Shown here: positions 6,861-8,388 of the stretch, piece by piece | Layout: each line of letters starts with the position of its first letter | How positions within the stretch are numbered: the first letter of the stretch is position 1 | NCBI GenBank assembly: GCA_003662305.1 | Contig: QMXU01000042.1 | Coordinates: 1-8,388 of the forward strand | Reading direction: 5' to 3' | DNA: 8,388 nt | DNA from: Candidatus Hecatellales archaeon | GTDB taxonomy: Archaea; Thermoproteota; Bathyarchaeia; Hecatellales; Hecatellaceae | Notes under the pieces: generated by a model | Told to the model about the DNA's origin: nothing | The model's database searches: none | The model's input: only the letters and a program-made list of their open reading frames with translations | Position numbers and translations under genes: made by a program

Positions 6861-6874
6861 CTAAAAACTTTCCC
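6861..6874 (-). promoter_or_regulatory. Candidate BRE/TATA promoter for the opine dehydrogenase-family gene
   Basis: The minus strand reads GGGAAAG then TTTTTAG, a BRE-like purine stretch leading into an AT-rich TATA-like box. Transcription about 25 bases downstream would begin near 6840, leaving about 27 bases before the ATG. The BRE overlaps one arm of the inverted repeat at 6871-6887. The same T-run could serve as a terminator for the upstream operon, so this assignment is tentative. Confidence 0.42.
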
Positions 6875-6887
6875 TTAAGCTTAGGGA
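6871..6887 (-). repeat. Imperfect palindrome between the sulfur operon and the dehydrogenase gene
   Basis: TCCCT-T-AAGCTT-AGGGA on the plus strand is an inverted repeat with one bulged base. On the minus strand it sits 17 bases after the COG2122 stop and is followed within four bases by TTTTT. It may be a stem-plus-T-run terminator for the sulfur operon, an operator overlapping the dehydrogenase promoter, or both. Confidence 0.42.
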
Positions 6888-6903
6888 GGCTTCCAGCGTG
6901 AGT

Positions 6904-7680
6904 TTACCCGTGGAAGTGTAGGGCGGCTTCTAGAATTTTTCGGGGTTCTCCTTCGAGCTTAATTATTTTTGGTAGTTTTCCAACTGTGCCAAGGTGGCTT
7001 CCGCAGATTATTAGGGCGCCTCTTACGCCTTCGATTTCTTCAGCTTTTTCTAAGCCTTTCCTCACGGCCTCGCTTGTGCTGCCTTTAACCATGTTGCACA
7101 CGGCTTTAGCTGCTGCGTCGGCTAGGGCTGCTGAGTCAGCTACCACCACGGCTGCGTCGGCTTCACCGAAGTTTATGGCGTGGCTTACCGTGGCTGAGCT
7201 TGTAGCTACGCCCAAGGGGAAGTCTTCGGAGGCAAGGTGGAAGCCTACTTTCCCCGATAAAGGTGATGTACCAGCGTAGATGGCTAGGGTTAAAGGCTTA
7301 TGTGAGTGTGCGGCTATTTCCCCGCCGTCTTCCACCAGGCCTATTTTCGCCCCGGTTTGGGTTAGGGTTTTCAGGGCTAGTTCGGCTAGGGCTCCCGGTA
7401 TGGCTGCCATGGGTCCAACTCCAGCCTTCCAGGCGGCTTCAGCTGCCAGTTTGACTACTTGGGGAGCCCAGTCTTCTACTTCGACGGGTTCAAGGCTGTA
7501 GCGGTATAGGGGGTTATGGGTGAGGTAGGCTTGAAGCTGGGCTTTATGGCAGGTTAGAGCTGTTATGGCGGCTGAAACTCCTTCAGCCCTATCGCTTGCC
7601 ACAAGCAGGTTTGAGTAGCCAAGTCTAACTCTAACCCTGTAAACTCCGTTCCGGTATTCAGCCTTCAACCCCCTTCTCAT
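6904..7680 (-). CDS. COG2122/UPF0280 family protein (ApbE-like fold), sulfide assimilation
   Basis: A member of the UPF0280 family, distantly related to the FAD-transferase ApbE. In Methanosarcina acetivorans the COG2122 protein MA1715 is, as I recall, required for efficient sulfide use at low sulfide; its biochemistry is unsettled. The 258-residue product shows family blocks GVGPMAAIPGALAE (87-100), LVEDGGEIAAH (115-125), FPLGVATSSATVSHAINFGEADA (154-176) and ADAAAKAVCN (187-196), close to the usual 240-260 residues. It is last in the operon, 6 bases after the ferredoxin gene. The start is uncertain: AAAGGAG abuts the ATG at 7680 with no spacer, and a TTG at 7668 four codons later is an alternative. 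No membrane segment or signal is visible, so it is cytoplasmic. Confidence 0.88.
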   Translation of the reverse strand: MRRGLKAEYRNGVYRVRVRLGYSNLLVASDRAEGVSAAITALTCHKAQLQAYLTHNPLYRYSLEPVEVEDWAPQVVKLAAEAAWKAGVGPMAAIPGALAELALKTLTQTGAKIGLVEDGGEIAAHSHKPLTLAIYAGTSPLSGKVGFHLASEDFPLGVATSSATVSHAINFGEADAAVVVADSAALADAAAKAVCNMVKGSTSEAVRKGLEKAEEIEGVRGALIICGSHLGTVGKLPKIIKLEGEPRKILEAALHFHG

Positions 7681-7686
7681 CTCCTT

Positions 7687-8082
7687 TCAGCTCATGGTAG
7701 CCATGCTTAGGGCTTTGAAGGGGCAGGCGACAACGCAGGCTTTGCATCGAACGCAGAGTTGCTCGTCTATTTCAAGCTTCTCCATGGTAAGCGTTATGGC
7801 TCCGGTAGGGCATGGGGAAACACAGGCTCCGCATAGGACACATTTGTCTTTGACTACTTCGATGGTTGGCCCCAGCTCTTTAACTTCAACCCCTTCAGCC
7901 TTCAAGGCTTCAATAACCATTTCAAGCTGTCTTCCGGAGGCAGGAACGTCTACAACCATTTCACCTTTACTCGGAGTTACCGTTGCCTCCAAGATGTTTA
8001 AGGGAACATTGGTTTTCAGGATAACCGTGGACAGGACAGGCTTCTTAACTTTTTCATGGGCGTAAAGAATCTTAATTTTCAT
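7687..8082 (-). CDS. NIL-domain / two [4Fe-4S] ferredoxin protein, homocysteine biosynthesis
   Basis: Small cytoplasmic iron-sulfur protein, 131 residues. Residues 1-76 form a NIL-type ligand-binding domain (ILKTNVPLNILEATVTPSKG, then EMVIEALKAEGVEVKEL), as seen at the end of methionine-importer ATPases. Residues 78-125 hold two ferredoxin motifs with Cys81, 84, 87, 91 and Cys110, 113, 116, 120, each CxxCxxCxxxCP, enough for two [4Fe-4S] clusters. The order NIL then ferredoxin matches Methanosarcina MA1822, which works with the COG1900 protein MA1821 to make homocysteine from aspartate semialdehyde and sulfide. Here too it follows the COG1900-like gene, overlapping it by four bases (ATGA). 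The ATG at 8082 has GGGTGA six bases upstream. The ferredoxin part probably supplies electrons, and the NIL domain may sense a sulfur amino acid; both are inferences. Confidence 0.92.
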   Translation of the reverse strand: MKIKILYAHEKVKKPVLSTVILKTNVPLNILEATVTPSKGEMVVDVPASGRQLEMVIEALKAEGVEVKELGPTIEVVKDKCVLCGACVSPCPTGAITLTMEKLEIDEQLCVRCKACVVACPFKALSMATMS

Positions 8083-8388
8083 CTTGTTTCACCCTGCCTT
8101 CTACCTCTAACAAGCTTCGCTAGGTCGTCGGTGGTAACTATGCCTAGAACTTTGAGTTCTTCATTCACCACGGGCATACCTGAAATCTTGTATTGGAGAA
8201 ACCTCCTAGCCACCACGTCTACGGCCTCATCTGGTTTAGCCACTATAACCCTGGAGGTCATGACCTCCTGGAGGGTGTGCTTATCTTCAGCTAGGGCTTT
8301 CGCCAGGTCCCAAGAGGTGACTATTCCAAGAAGCTTTCCGTCGCCTCTAACAATAGGGATGTGGTCAACTCCATGCTTGACTATAAGC
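8079..8388 (-). CDS. CBS-domain pair, C-terminal part of a probable COG1900 (DUF39) homocysteine biosynthesis protein
   Basis: The reading frame stays open to the window edge, so only the last 102 codons are seen. An internal ATG at 8261 is not the start, since clear CBS-domain sequence continues before it. The fragment contains two CBS motifs: the end of the first (HGVDHIPIVRGDGKLLGIVT, then SWDLAKAL) and a second (VMTSRVIVAKPDEAVDVVARR through GMPVVNEELKVLGIVTTDDL). CBS pairs bind adenosyl ligands such as AMP or S-adenosylmethionine. A DUF39 domain followed by a CBS pair, immediately upstream of a NIL-ferredoxin gene, is the arrangement of Methanosarcina MA1821/MA1822. The catalytic N-terminal DUF39 domain would lie beyond 8388 and is not visible, so a stand-alone CBS protein remains possible. 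The gene overlaps the next by four bases. Confidence 0.8.
   Translation of the reverse strand, partial: LIVKHGVDHIPIVRGDGKLLGIVTSWDLAKALAEDKHTLQEVMTSRVIVAKPDEAVDVVARRFLQYKISGMPVVNEELKVLGIVTTDDLAKLVRGRRQGETR

Noticed and set aside
7694..8065. A 123-codon open frame on the plus strand antisense to the NIL-ferredoxin gene.
   Set aside because: The opposite strand encodes eight correctly spaced cluster cysteines and a known domain order; the antisense frame is a shadow.

Overview
The window looks like part of an anaerobic archaeal chromosome. The sequence evidence is archaeal-style BRE/TATA elements a short distance before several genes, strong GGAGG-type ribosome binding sites, frequent AGG/AGA arginine codons, and a gene content (non-pyrrolysine MttB methyltransferase, COG1900/NIL-ferredoxin/COG2122 sulfur genes) typical of methanogens and related uncultivated lineages. 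A Bathyarchaeia-like or other TACK/Euryarchaeal anaerobe is plausible, but the lineage cannot be fixed from this window. It is almost wholly coding, with no RNA genes, mobile elements or CRISPR arrays seen.

Region 1 (about 1-2800, minus strand) is a tightly packed LIV-type (HAAT family) ABC transporter operon read livH-livM-livG-livF. Only the first eleven codons of livF lie in the window, starting at a GTG inside the end of livG. Region 2 (2805-5679) is a divergent pair: a full-length MttB-superfamily methyltransferase on the minus strand, and on the plus strand the extracytoplasmic substrate-binding protein livK. A 166-base intergenic region carries a candidate promoter in each direction. 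The transporter therefore surrounds a corrinoid-type methyltransferase gene, which suggests uptake of a methylated amine or betaine coupled to its demethylation. This is an inference; no corrinoid protein or second methyltransferase is in view.

Region 3 (5706-6812, minus) is an opine/octopine dehydrogenase-family oxidoreductase converging on livK, with its own candidate promoter. Region 4 (6904-8388, minus) is a compact three-gene operon: the C-terminal CBS-domain end of a probable COG1900 homocysteine-biosynthesis protein (cut by the window edge), a NIL-domain/2x[4Fe-4S] ferredoxin, and a COG2122/UPF0280 protein. Homologues of these three act in homocysteine formation and sulfide assimilation in Methanosarcina, so this is probably the organism's route from sulfide to homocysteine and methionine.

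The most interesting points are the liv transporter/non-pyrrolysine MttB association with glycine at the pyrrolysine position, the intact-looking opine dehydrogenase beside it, and the complete sulfur-assimilation trio. Two intergenic inverted repeats next to candidate promoters or terminators are also worth testing.
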